From Xestospongia muta (taxonomy: Eukaryota; Porifera; Demospongiae; Haplosclerida; Petrosiidae), in the NCBI GenBank assembly GCA_963693285.1, contig OY848917.1:20871245-20935244 (forward strand): a stretch of 64,000 bases of DNA, written 5' to 3'. The notes under the pieces are model-generated. The model had not been told where the DNA came from and searched no databases. It saw nothing but the letters and a program-made list of their open reading frames with translations. Of the stretch, positions 1 through 10,412 are shown piece by piece (the stretch's first letter is position 1; every line of letters starts with the position of its first letter). The position numbers were made by a program, and so were the translations under genes.

Positions 1-192
1 ACGTTAGCACTAGTGATGAATGATTTAAAGTATGGTTAATAATGACAACATGCAATAGTAATATATTCAATTTTAATAGTGGTTGAAGGAGACCTTACGT
101 TAGCACTAGTGATGAATGATTTAAAGTATCGTTAATAATGACAACATGCAATAGTAATATATTCAATTTTAATAGTGGTTGAAGGAGACTTT
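1..192. repeat. 96-bp tandem duplication, two copies
   Basis: Positions 1-96 and 97-192 are near-identical copies with very few differences (for example tatgg versus tatcg). Each copy ends in a polypyrimidine-poor but usable AG acceptor followed by TGGTTGAAGGAGAC, which is the start of the next transposase exon. The duplication therefore copied an intron-exon junction. Confidence 0.9.
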
Positions 193-673
193 TCTCTTTT
201 ACCTGGATAACTGGGAGGCAACTGTTGCAGCTAACTCTGATGTACCAGGTGAAGTAAAGCACAAGATGCTCTTGAGTAGTGAAACCATGGAAGGTCTTCA
301 AATAACAGGTTTGTTTTGTGTAAACATATCTAGTACTTATTCTCAATTTGTACATCTCTTAGTGAACTCTTTTATTGAGATGTCTCAGTTTTTGTTATCT
401 AAAAGTGAAGGACTGTTTCTTTTGAGTGAAAGGGTTTCACAAGATTCCCTTGAAAATTACTTTGGAAAACAGAGAGCTAGAGGTGAACGTAACGAAAACC
501 CTAATCTGCAACAGTGTTTGACCAATGCAGCAGCTTTAAGATTACAAGGGTCAACTTCATTGGACCCAGTTAGAGGAAATTGTCGAGGGAAGCGATATCT
601 GGACACTGATGAACCCGCTGCTATTGATAGCACACCATTACCAAGAAGAAAGAGAAGAAAATTGAAACTATAA
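176..673 (+). CDS. P-element/THAP9-like transposase, C-terminal exons
   Basis: This is the C-terminal end of a DNA-transposon transposase of the P-element/THAP9 group. Two exons are visible, 176-308 and 363-673, split by a 54-bp GT-AG intron (309-362) that is also open in frame. Removing it joins EGLQIT to VNSFIEM in the same frame. The diagnostic stretch is SERVSQDSLENYFGKQRARG followed by NENPNLQQ, which matches the conserved end of these transposases (known family feature: S-Q-D-x-L-E-x-F-F/Y-G). It ends in a basic tail, LPRRKRRK, and a TAA stop. The start lies left of the window; the first ATG-like codon in frame is only TTG, so no true start is present. The catalytic core is not in the window. 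Family assignment is from motif memory, not a search. Confidence 0.75.
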   Translation, partial: WLKETFLFYLDNWEATVAANSDVPGEVKHKMLLSSETMEGLQITGLFCVNISSTYSQFVHLLVNSFIEMSQFLLSKSEGLFLLSERVSQDSLENYFGKQRARGERNENPNLQQCLTNAAALRLQGSTSLDPVRGNCRGKRYLDTDEPAAIDSTPLPRRKRRKLKL

Positions 674-719
674 TAATTATTGTAATGTTTATCAATGCAA
701 ACAGAATAATTTTTACAAG

Positions 720-1697
720 TCAAGACAAATGCTTTCTGAGTCCAGTAGATTTTTGTGTTGTCTCTTTAGTTGCTTCTTTGTATGTCTCCATCCATACAGC
801 TGGAATGGAAAAACCTCTGATAGTTGTCCACAAATTTACTATTTCCCTCAGAAGAGCTTGAGATTGTTCTTCTGACTCAATGTTCACTGCTTCAATTGCC
901 CAACAAAATTGAACTTCTTCGTTTCTCAGAATCTCATCAATCAAAGTTCCTATGTTCTTACAAGAATTACTATCAATTATGTGCTGTGGAAGTAATAAAC
1001 AAACTTCCTTTTCAATCTCAATAAATAGGTAAAAGGTTTCGTCATTAAGTGGAAATAGTCCTCCTCGGTTAACCTTTTCAATCCATAACTTAGTATATCC
1101 TAGTAAATCAGACTCTTGATCATTCTCATATTTAACTGCCATATTCCCCAGACATTCAACAAAACATTCTGCTTGTAGTCCTGTCTTTTTTTCATATTTC
1201 TTCAGCAGTTTGTAAGGGACATATTCACAAGCATACTGCATCGCATTTAATTCGTCAGGAGTCAATATGATAGGCTCTTGTTCTCTAGTAAGCATTTCTT
1301 TTGTGATTTCAATAGTGAGAAACTGTTGGAATAACTCTTGGCTTACAGACTGCAAGAACAAGTCATCTGGAACTAGTTGGAGCTTTTTGAATAATTTATT
1401 CTATAGTTTTGGCAGGGCATCAAGTCTTCTTTCATGAAATAGACTCCAAAATTGTGGTTTTTTTGGTTGAGAGAGAGATGTGATCTTTTTTGGGACGTTC
1501 TCCCAAATACTACTGATAGTAGAAATTAGGCACTCACAAAACATGTCGAACACTTCCATATTTTCTTCGTTCTCTATTACACTCTGTAGAAGTTTATTAC
1601 CGCAATTGAGCATCAATTCTGCGTTCTGAGATTGTATTGTTAACGTTTTGTCCTCCAACACAGTGCTTATAGCTCCTCTTACAATACCACTCGCCAT
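720..1697 (-). pseudogene. TE-associated protein of unknown function, one in-frame stop
   Basis: A minus-strand reading frame starts at ATG 1695-1697 (MASGIVRGAI) and runs to 720. It is broken only by a TAG at 1401-1403; both sides lie in the same frame, so a single base change separates it from an open frame of about 325 codons. The break follows LDALPKL, and a tryptophan codon TGG to TAG change is a plausible cause. The C-terminal part contains ACEYVPYKLLKKYE, FVECLGNMAV, VNRGGLFPLNDETF and LWTTIRGFSIPAVWMETYK, then a basic end with KSTGLRKHL. I recall similar uncharacterised proteins repeated in sponge and cnidarian genomes, but cannot name a domain. It converges on the P-like transposase 47 bp away and may be a second gene of the same element. 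Confidence 0.55.
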
Positions 1698-1779
1698 TTT
1701 ACTCTTACGTCATATCCAGTAATCCATAACGCGAATGATTTTATTCAAATTATCCATTTCCAATCCTCCCTTTAATGTA

Positions 1780-2520
1780 TCTATGATTAAAGCAATCAAT
1801 CCTCGGTATCAACTCCCACACAAGGATTGCTTTAACAGAGTCGCTATACCATCTCTGTATGATGAAGTACACATTGATGTGGAGAAGGAAATGGTAGACA
1901 ACACATTCTACTATTCAGCAACAACAGATCTATGGTCTTCCTGTACAACAGAACCCTACCTATGCTACACCATCCATTACATTGATGATGACTGGATCTT
2001 GCAATGTCATTGTCTTCAGGCACATTTCATGCATGAAAGTCACACTGGTAACAACCTCCAGGATGCTTTCATCAACTCTTCAAGAATGGAACCTCGATGA
2101 CAGCAGACAAGTTGTCATTACAACTGATAATACATCTAATGTGAAGTTGGCATGTCAGTTACTGAAGTAGAGACAACTATCCTGCTTTGACCATAACTTA
2201 TATCTGGCTATAAAAAAGAGTCTATCTGAACAAAAGTGGATCGTGTTCTTCACTTGTCTCATCAGATTGTGTCTGCTTTTTCATCTAGTTGGACAAGAAC
2301 CAAAACTTTTACTGATGTTCAATAACAAAGTGGTTTGCCACTAAAGAAGCTAAATGATGACATGTCAACACGTTGGGGTTCAACATCACTTATGCTTAAG
2401 CAAATTAAGGAGCAACTTGATGCCATTTGTATTGTTCTCAGAAATGACAGGAAAGCAGGTCACTTAATACAGCAATCTTTTCATGAATTACGGTATTGTG
2501 ATAGACACATCAAAAAGACA
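1780..2520 (+). pseudogene. hAT (ZBED-type) transposase fragment
   Basis: The fragment begins near INPRYQLPHKDCF and contains the first catalytic region of hAT transposases (ATTDLWSS, then EPYLCYTIHYIDDDW) and the second (VITTDNTSNVKLAC). Later come CFDHNLYLAI and MSTRWGSTSLMLKQI, the usual C-F-x-H-x-L-x-L-A and STRWxSxxxML blocks. There are frameshifts near 2095 and between about 2220 and 2340. The BED finger and the C-terminal dimerisation domain are missing. It is related to, but clearly older than, the hAT copy at 6484-8638. No terminal repeats were found. Confidence 0.75.
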
Positions 2521-2549
2521 CCAAAATATGTATTTATAATATTTTGTAA

Positions 2550-3310
2550 CACATTTTAATGTTACGTGATAATACCCTCACAACTGATCATTACAATTGA
2601 CCCCACCCATATGTTCATTATACAACACAACTGACTGAAGACAAGACTTATCTGTGTGCCATCCTTCTTCTTCACTGTGACAGACACACTTTTATTTGGT
2701 TGTGTGTTTGTGGATGTACAAAAAAATGGCTTGGTGTTTTACAATAGAGTGACCACAAGGTTTCCACACTGTACAGTGATATGTTGTTCAGGCTCTAGTA
2801 GACCCTTCTTGATATGCTTTTTCAACTCTGCTAGAAAGCCTTTCCGATCAGTTCTTGTGGTACCATTGCTGTATATGCCCTGTCATTACAAATCTAGTAG
2901 AGTAAATTTATAGTGGTAAAAACGTTATCGACATATACAGTGATGAATTTTGTTTCTTATATTTTTAGTTAAATGCATCACAACTGATCCACCGTGCCCT
3001 CTCTCCTCTCTGTCGCCGTTCTTGCTAGTATAAATGTCAAATTCCGAGACATATTCACTCTTAAATTTAGCACACATCTAGAATTTTAAAGCCATGTCCG
3101 ATGGTTTCTCTGACATGTATTGATTCATGAAGGAGCGGCCTTTGAAAGGGACCATCACTTTGTTGATGCTTTGGTCTCTACCAGATGTAAATAAAGAAGA
3201 GAACTTATTTGTTAAGGTGAATAAGAATTGATCTCACTTTCCAAGCTGATCATAGTTAGGATCACCATATGTAGGAAGAATACTGTTGTCAGTAAAATGT
3301 AAAAAGCAAT
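2550..3310 (-). pseudogene. piggyBac transposase fragment
   Basis: The minus strand carries scattered but collinear piggyBac (DDE_Tnp_1_7) blocks: NSILPTYGDPNYDQLGK near 3235-3290, then INKVMVPFKGRSFMNQYMSEK near 3110-3180, and VVLYNEHMGGVNCNDQL followed by GYYH near 2560-2640. The last block is the well-known YNxxMGGVDxxDQ signature. A TGA interrupts it where the family has arginine, and there are many stops and frameshifts between the blocks. Neither terminal repeat nor the full N-terminus is present; the BEL left LTR abuts it at about 3375. Confidence 0.75.
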
Positions 3311-3374
3311 GGATGTCAAAGAACCAATTCCTAGATATTTTATTGGTAATTGGTTCATAATGAAAAATGGGATC

Positions 3375-3490
3375 TGTATAGGACACGTTAATCATTTTGT
3401 AGTTATTAACACTAGTTAATTAATTTTGATTTGAGCATGTTTTGTTAATAAAAAATTAGATCTGTTGTGATCCTGAAGATAACACTTCTT
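3375..3490 (+). repeat. Left LTR of the BEL element (shared core)
   Basis: About 115 bp aligns to 9538-9660 with few differences, including GGACACGTTAATCATTTTG and GATCCTGAAGATAAC. It begins TG as LTRs do. The match stops at CTTCTT, and the following sequence differs between the two ends. Confidence 0.7.
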
Positions 3491-3599
3491 TGTTGGTCCA
3501 CTGAACCAGATAGCTGGTCCTTACGCCCTATGTTGCATACTAAACAAGTTATCAACTGTTCCAATGGCACAGTTGATCAAGGAGTAGCACGTGCCTCTA

Positions 3600-4930
3600 T
3601 CACAAATTAGAAAAGAAGATCACAAAGGCTGAAGCTATGAAAGATGAATTGGGGATCGCGGATAGGGTGCATACACTCAAGGAAAAGGTAGACACCACAG
3701 ACACAAAATTCAAGAAACACCATGTCTCCATTGTCGAATTGCTTGATGAAGAATACGTAGACGCGGAGCAAGGTGTTCTCGACAGTCATGAAGACGAAGT
3801 TCTCAATTTGTTAACTCGTTTGGAATGATTAATTAATGCTCCAATCCAACAAGACAAAACCCCAGTGACAAAGGCCACTGGGAGGAGACTGGAACTCTTG
3901 GATAAGAAAGTCACTTCTGTTAATGAAGAAGTTAGCAAACTGACCTCTAATGATGATGTCTGTTTGATCCAGTTATATGATGAACAATTGGATACATTCA
4001 AAGTGGAACTAGATGATATCTACCAGTCAGTGTTGAACTTAGACGAACCGGAAGATGAAGAACTGTCTATATGACAAACCGAACTCGCACAGAAGTTCTT
4101 TGACTGTTCATTAGTTGTTGGTAGAGAATAATTCTCCTACACCTACATCAACCCCAACACATGAAAGAATCGAGTTATCAAAGATAGATGTACCAAGTTC
4201 TGATGGAAATATTTTCCATTGGCTCATTTACCTTCAGCAAGCACTCAAACATGGTAGCACTAGGTATTCAATCGAGGGATTATCTCAATCAGGTGACTGT
4301 TCAGCAGAAGTTATTAGTTGTCTAAAATCTCGGAATGACCGACCACAGTTGATTCACCAAACACATGTGTGAATTATCTTAGAAGCACCACCGTTGAAGA
4401 CTGGAGATGGGAAAGAGTTACGTCAACTTCACAACACAGTGTTACAACACATTAGAGCAATGGAATGTGAGTCATCAGGCCCATTCATTACCACTGTCAT
4501 CGAACTCAAATTAGACACAACAACTATGTTTGAATGGCAGAAACACAGCCAAGTGGCTACATCAGTACCACACTATCAGGAACTGTTAGACTTCATAAAT
4601 CTTCGGGTACAAGCCTCAGAGACTTCCACTACAAAATCACCAAAGGGTGAACTAAAAAAGAATTTCCATGCTAGCAAACCATTACCATCTTTTGTGACAA
4701 CTCTGAAACACCACTGTGTGTCTTATATAAACCAGAGAAGCATCTGCTATTTACTTGTATCAAGTTCAAAGAATTGCCACACAAGGATAAGCTTTCAGTA
4801 TTGAAAACTCATAACCAATGTAACAATTGTCTCCGAGCTGGTCATTACACACGTCAGTGTAAATCTGTACATCATTGCAAGAAATGTCATGGACAACATC
4901 ACACTTTGTTGCACTATGACCCTAGCAAAG
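3600..4930 (+). pseudogene. BEL/Pao gag remnant with CCHC zinc knuckle
   Basis: A coiled-coil-like, acidic N-terminal part (KAEAMKDELGIADRV, LEKLEKKI-type spacing) runs from about 3604. TGA stops fall at 3826-3828 and 4072-4074 in one frame. After a frameshift comes the gag core with IDVPSSDGNIFHW and SRNDRPQLIHQTHV, then LRQLHNTVLQHIRAME, matching the DUF1759 region of BEL/Pao gag but shortened in the middle. A further frameshift near 4710 leads to CNNCLRAGHYTRQCKSVHHC, a CCHC knuckle followed by a second C-x2-C-x-G-x-H-H-x-L-L-H group. These features are typical of BEL/Pao and place the element in that superfamily. Confidence 0.75.
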
Positions 4931-5039
4931 ATAACAGTCTTGGAAACCAACAACCAAATCCAGTTAATTCTCACGCCATCATGGGTCTCAAGTCACAATC
5001 ACTACTAATGACATGTCATGTGCTGATTCATTGATTTGA

Positions 5040-6475
5040 AGGTTCATGTGTTGTTGCTCAAGCACTACTTGACTCAGCATCATCAGCATCATTCATCTCT
5101 GACCAATTGTCTCAAAGTCTGTACCTTCCTCGGTCTCACCAAAACATAACAATTACAGGTGTGGGTGGAACGTCTCACAATTCACATGTCAAAGCTAGTA
5201 CCAACTTCCACATCTCTCCAATTCAATCACCAAATGACAAAATTGCTGTAACTGCAGTAGTTGTTCCCAAGGTAACAAGTGAATTACCTCACCATCACAT
5301 TCCGTTCGACAGTCAATGGAGTCATTTGTCTGACCTGGAACTAGCAGATCCAGAATTTGGAACACCAGGCCGAATTGATGTTTTGTTGGGTGTAGATGTG
5401 TTCATACAAGTTTTGTTACATGGTCGGCGGGTTGGTCCAGTGAACTCTCCTTTTGGTATCGAAACAAAATTTGGTTGGATAATTGCCGGTGCTACAAATG
5501 GTCAAGACACTGAAATTGTATCACATCATATTACAACAATGCCAGATGATATCTTCAAGAGATTCTGGGAAGTTGAAGAACCCCCACACCAAATAGATAC
5601 TAACTGCTGGTCAAGGGAGGAACGAACTGTCATGAAGCATTTTAAAACACATCATTCTTGCTAGTCCAGTGGACGATTTGTCGTTCCGTTGCCACGTAAA
5701 GAGAACGCACCCGTTATCGGAGAATCTAGATCTCAAGCAGTAATAAGATTCTTACATTTAGATAGAAATCACTATCAGTAAAAGGACTCTCCAAGCAGTT
5801 TAATGATGTCATCAATGAGTATTTTGATATTCCAGTAGCAGACCTGAAGAAAACTCCATCAGAAGTCCACATTGTTCAGAAAGAATGAAGTACAACAACT
5901 AAAGTTTGAGCAGTGTTTGACACATCAGCTAAATCGATGACTGGTGTATCACTTAACGATACCCTTCTTATTTGTCCTACAGTTCACTCATGTTTAGTTG
6001 ACATACTGTTACAATTTCGTTTACATAGAAATGCTCTAACTACTGACGTTAGTCGGATGTATCGTGCAGTGGAACTCATCGAATCTGATCGTGACTATCA
6101 TCATGTGGAGAAGTAATCCTAATCAATCCCTCCGAGACTATCGTATGTCATGTATTACATTTGGAATGTCTGCTTCTCCATTTGCAGCTAACATGGCTGT
6201 GGGACAAAATGCAATTGATCACATTAGTGAATTTCCACTGGCAGCTGAAGCAGTGTTAACATCATTCTATGTTGATGGCCTGACAGGTGCTGACTGATGG
6301 CCTGACAGGTGCTGACTCAATAGATGAAGCCATCAGTTTGCAGAAACAGTTACAGACTTTATTTGCTAAAGGAGGATTTCCTTTGAGGAGGTGGAATTCT
6401 AACACTCCTTCTGTTGTAGAACAAATAAATCCTGAGTTACGAGATTCACAGAACGTTCTCTCGATTATGGAATCA
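5040..6475 (+). pseudogene. BEL/Pao protease and N-terminal reverse transcriptase remnant
   Basis: The aspartic protease region reads ALLDSASSASFISDQL; the usual DSG is DSA here. It continues through RIDVLLGVDVF and PFGIETKFGWIIAG, which are typical of DUF1758 proteases of BEL/Pao. RT follows with RFVVPLPRKENAPV, then LTTDVSRMYRAVELI (first catalytic aspartate) and CITFGMSASPFAANMAV. The catalytic YVDD box reads YVDG and is followed by a 22-bp tandem duplication (6273-6316) that shifts the frame. Other frameshifts lie near 5660, 5890 and 6110. Confidence 0.8.
6273..6316 (+). repeat. 22-bp tandem duplication inside the RT active site
   Basis: The 22-base unit TGATGGCCTGACAGGTGCTGAC occurs at 6273-6294 and again, unchanged, at 6295-6316. 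Because 22 is not a multiple of three it shifts the reading frame directly after the YVD catalytic motif. Confidence 0.9.
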
Positions 6476-6483
6476 CCAGGTTA

Positions 6484-8638
6484 TAGGGATGGGTGATATA
6501 TCAAATAAACAGTAAAACCACGGTAATAGCTTCCATGGTTATCATCACCGCACTGTTATTGATCGTCGCAATAATCGATCCTCGCGATAACGAGTGTGAC
6601 AGTGCAACTGCACATGCGCTAACACGTGTGTTAATTAATATCTATTATCTCAAAATGGCGTTGTCTAGCTGTTCGTCTAGCTCTACTGCCTCGTCTGAAC
6701 TTACTCTTATGAAGAAGCCTAAAGCAGTTAGCATTGTCTGGGATTATTTTGGCCTAAGAGCTGACAATGAAGGAAGAGTACTGACCGAAAAAGAGTCTCT
6801 TCCAGTATGCAGAGTATACTTGAAGGAAGTGCCACCAAAGAGTGGCAATACCGTGTTGGTACATTTGAGAGAACACGATCCTGACAAGTATAGTGAAGCA
6901 CATCCTAAGGTAGCCAAGAATGGAATAAAGGCTAAAGGTGATGGACTAGTACAGCCCACCCTGCAGCAGACATATGAACGTGCTACTAAGTACCCTCCCC
7001 AATCTCCCACAGCAGTAGAGCTGAATTCTGCTGTCACATACTTCATCGCAAAAGACATGCAACCAGTATCTATTGTTGAAAAGCCTGGTTTTCAACACAT
7101 GGTATCCAAGTTAAATCCCCATTATCAGCTTCCCAGTAGAAAACATTTTTCTGATTATGAAGTTCCTAATCTTTACAATCATGTTAGGGATGTTATTGTG
7201 ATCCCTAAACTAAAGGAAGCATTGTACTTTGCTGGAACATGTGATTTTTGGACTAGTCCTTCTACAATTCCCTACTTAACATACACTGTTCATTTGATTG
7301 ACACAGATTGGAGTTTACGGTCATTCTGCTTATCAACATCTCCTCTCTATGAAGATCACACAGGCCTAATATAGCAGCTGCATTAAAGGATACTTTAGAG
7401 AACTGGGGACTTTCAGCAGAGAATCTCATTGCTACAACTACCGACAATGCATCTAATATAGTTAATGCATTTAATACTCTTCAATGGACAAGGCTAGGCT
7501 GCTTTGGCCACAATCTAGATCTTGCCGTCAACAAAACCCTTCAGTGTGCTAGAGTTCAAAGTGCTCTTGCAAAATGCCGCCACCTTGTTGAGCTATTTCA
7601 TAGGAGTTGGAAAAAAGCACGTGATCTCACTGAGAAGCAGCAATCTTTGGGCCTTCCAGTGCACAAACTAGTGGGATCAGTGTCTACAAGATGGGGATCA
7701 AGTTACAACATGGTTGAACGTGTAATTGAGCAACAGCAAGCTATTTGTGGTGTTCTTATTGCTGATCGTAACAATCGCCACCTCATGCCATCAGATGCCA
7801 CGTTTTCAGTATTGTAAACAATTATTGACGTTCTTAAGCCCATTGCTACACTGACTGATGCTTTATCAGGGGAGAAGCATGTAACAATTTCGGCACTACT
7901 TACAATTACACGACATATAGAGAAAGCCATGACTGTCACAGCTGAAGATACTGGCTTAGTAGGTGAAATGAAGACAGCACTGCTTGAGGACATCAAGAAA
8001 CGAAAGACCCAAGGTTTAATAACTCTCAGCTAGATGATCAAAAGAAGGCTACAGTTATATCTTCTGTTCATGAAGCGTGCCTCCTTCTTGAACTTGATGG
8101 AACAGTACCAGCAGATATGACACCTACACTTTCATTGGACATGGAAGAGAATCAACCACCTAAGAAGCGGTTGAAAGGATTAGCTGCAGTTCTCAGTAAG
8201 ATTACTGGTGAATGTCACAATTCTCCTAGAGTAGTCATGACACCTGAACAGAAAGTTGAGAGTGAAATTGCATCTTATTTAGATTTTCCAGTAGCTTCAA
8301 TGGAAATAGACCCACTGCAGTGGTGGAAGAAAGAAAAGGGAAGGTTTCCTAACTTAGCACAGCTAGCCAAGAAATTTCTCTGTATTTGTGGTACTAGTGT
8401 CCCGTCAGAAAGGATATTCAGTAAAGCAGGGTACATTAATGACAATCTGAGATCTCGATTAAACCCAAAAAATGCTGACAAGCTCGTTTTTCTTTCTGTA
8501 AATATGCATTGATGTTATTATTGCAAAATTGTTTGAAAATTTTCATGGGTTTAGACAATACCACTATGATATATGATAATCGAAATTATTGTGATAAATG
8601 ACATAATGATAATCAAATACTGTTATCGCTCATCCCTA
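6484..8638 (+). mobile_element. Complete hAT element inserted in the BEL element
   Basis: The element is 2155 bp. Its ends are imperfect terminal inverted repeats beginning TAGGGATGGGTGATA on the left and TAGGGATGAGCGATAA on the right (reverse complement). It is flanked by a perfect 8-bp target duplication, CCAGGTTA, at 6476-6483 and 8639-8646, the length expected for hAT. Removing the element and one duplication restores continuity of the host RT coding sequence around ESPGYTKTLG. Confidence 0.95.
6655..8512 (+). pseudogene. hAT transposase (BED finger, ZBED1-like), recently broken
   Basis: The ATG at 6655 opens MALSSCSSS. A BED zinc finger follows (IVWDYFGL, then PVCRVYLKEVPPKSGN and LVHLREHDPDKY), but the second zinc cysteine is tyrosine (CRVY), a single-base change. 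The catalytic parts are TCDFWTSPS, TTTDNASNIVN, GCFGHNLDLAV and STRWGSSYNMV. The C-terminal dimerisation domain has AKKFLCICGTSVPSERIFSKAG and ends at TGA 8510-8512. Breaks are few: a one-base frameshift near 7368, a TAA at about 7815-7817, and a frameshift between about 8005 and 8035. So the copy decayed only lightly after insertion. It shares family with the older fragment at 1780-2520 but is a separate lineage. Confidence 0.88.
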
Positions 8639-8646
8639 CCAGGTTA

Positions 8647-9465
8647 TACAAAAACACTTGGGATAGAGTGGAATTCAAGACTTGATCAGTTTCGAATAAC
8701 AGTCAACAAACTGTCTCAATGTAACAAGGTCACCAAACGAGGATTTGTATCAGATATTACAAAAACGTACGTTGTATTAGGATGGTTTTCACCTACCATT
8801 ATAAAGGTTAAAATATTGTTGCAGAGAGTATGGGAATCAGGATTGGATTGGGATCAAGAAATACCACAAAACATTACTGAAGAATGGTTACGCTGGAGAA
8901 CAGAGTTGAAATATCTATCAAAAAAACTCATCAATCATTATTGCTTTCCCAAGGATGCTACGATAAGGGAACTCCAGTTGCATGGATTTTGTGATGCTTC
9001 AACTCAAGTTGAGGCCTGTTTTAATAGTCGGCCTCTGACTCCAATACCATCAGAAGATGATGGAATAGAAGTGCTCACACCTGGACACTTTCTGATAGGT
9101 CAGTCATTAGAAGCTATTCCACATTCAATCAAGTCTTATCGACCAGTTTCAACAATCCATCGATGGCAGTTATGTCAATGTTTAGTTCGTCATTTTTGGA
9201 AACGGTGGTTGAATGAATATCTGGTGTTGTTACAACAAAATGGCAAGACCCAACATGAAATTTTCAAGTTGGAGATATTGTATTAGTCCAAGACGAGTGC
9301 TTAGTCCTATGTAAATGGCCACTTGGAAGAATTGTAGCAGTTCACAAGGGAAGAGACGATTTAATACATGTTGTTACTGTGAAGATGAAATCTGGTGTAT
9401 ACAAACGACCTATAACCAAGGTTGCTCTCCTACTCTCTGAATCTGAAAGGAATGAATGACTTATT
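8647..9465 (+). pseudogene. BEL/Pao RT C-terminal region fused by deletion to integrase end
   Basis: After the hAT insertion the Pao RT region resumes (TLGIEWNSRLDQF, GFVSDITKTY, VLGWFSPTIIKVKILLQ, SGLDWDQEIP) and reaches LHGFCDAST at about 9005. It then jumps in frame to the integrase C-terminal half (ACFNSRPLTPIPSED, LTPGHFLIGQSLEAIP). RNase H and the integrase DDE core are absent; this is an in-frame deletion, since the open frame spans it. A frameshift near 9260 precedes the final DUF5641-type block (KWPLGRIVAVHKGRDDL, VYKRPITKVALLL). Confidence 0.8.
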
Positions 9466-9537
9466 TATCGTTAGTTATGTACATATTATTTGTTGTTTAC
9501 TATGTTCAGTAAAGACCGTTGGTCTTGGCTGGCAGTA

Positions 9538-9660
9538 TGTATAGGACACGTTAATCATTTTGTAGTTATTAACACTAGTTAATAATTTTGATTTGAGCAC
9601 ATTTTGTTAGTAAAAAATTAGATCTGTTGTGAATCTTGTGATCCTGAAGATAACGCTTCT
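9538..9660 (+). repeat. Right LTR of the BEL element (shared core)
   Basis: The sequence aligns with 3375-3490, starts TGTATAGGACACG, and has an 8-bp insertion or local duplication around GTGAATCTTGTG. The LTR probably continues past an AATAAA at about 9750. Confidence 0.7.
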
Positions 9661-9851
9661 TCAGGATCTCTCTTCCAGTAATCACTGATTGAAGATAATT
9701 GTACTAATCCCATCAACAACATAAATCCCACATATGCTAGTATATCATCAATAAACACCTTATCCTATGTTTTGTACTGTAGGCTTTTTCTTTCATAAAC
9801 AATATATTAAAGAATGTCTCTTGTGAAGAAGAGAAGAAATATATTTAATAG

Positions 9852-10220
9852 AGCGATTATGCCACACTCAGTTAGCTCATGAAATCAAAACATACCATGT
9901 TCAAATTTAAGCGATTATGTTACACTCAGTTAACTCAAAAAGTCAAAATGTTAGCTTGTTCAAATTTGACTCATTATGTCACACTGTTAACTCAAGAAGT
10001 CAAAACGTTAGTGTGTTCAAATTTTAACAATTAAATCACACTAGGTTAACTTAAAAAGTCAAAATGTTAGCATGTTCAAATTTGAGTGATTATGTCACAC
10101 TCGATTAACTCGAGTAGTTAAAACATTAGCACGTTCTAATTTAAGCAATTACGTCACACTCAGTTAACTTGAGGACACAAAATGTTAGCTTGTTCAAATT
10201 TGACTCATTATTTCACACTG
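9852..10220. repeat. 59-bp satellite, left block (about 6 copies)
   Basis: Units of about 59 bp contain TCACACTCAGTTAACTC, AAAATGTTAGCATGTTC and AAATTTGAGCGATTATG. Two variants alternate, one with TTTGAGCGATTATGTC and one with TTTTAACAATTAAATC. The block is interrupted at a TTAA by the element at 10225 and resumes at 13767. Confidence 0.9.
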
Positions 10221-10412
10221 TTAAACAAGGAGGTGCGGTATAAAAAGGCCCTGCCCAGGGCAAATTAATTAAGTTATGGCCTCATGGCTTCACTATGTTT
10301 TATAAGCTGTAGTTGTTATATCCAGTGCTTATCAGCACTAGATCAGAGTTGTTAAGGGTGGGGTTAGGAACGTTTCCTTGACTTCGAAGGTGTTATATGC
10401 TTAGTTATAGCA

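Larger units (their letters stand above)
3375..9785 (+). mobile_element. Internally deleted BEL/Pao LTR retrotransposon
   Basis: LTR-like sequence at 3375-3490 is repeated at 9538-9660; both copies start TGTATAGGACACG. Between them, in order, lie gag with a DUF1759-like region, a CCHC knuckle, a DUF1758-type protease, the start of reverse transcriptase, an inserted hAT element (6484-8638), the rest of the Pao-type RT region, and the end of integrase. RNase H and most of integrase are deleted at about 9010. Stops and frameshifts are frequent, so the copy is dead. The right end is uncertain: an AATAAA at about 9750 and weak similarity of 9760-9785 to 3508-3535 suggest an LTR of roughly 250 bp whose left copy lost an internal piece. 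Confidence 0.8.
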
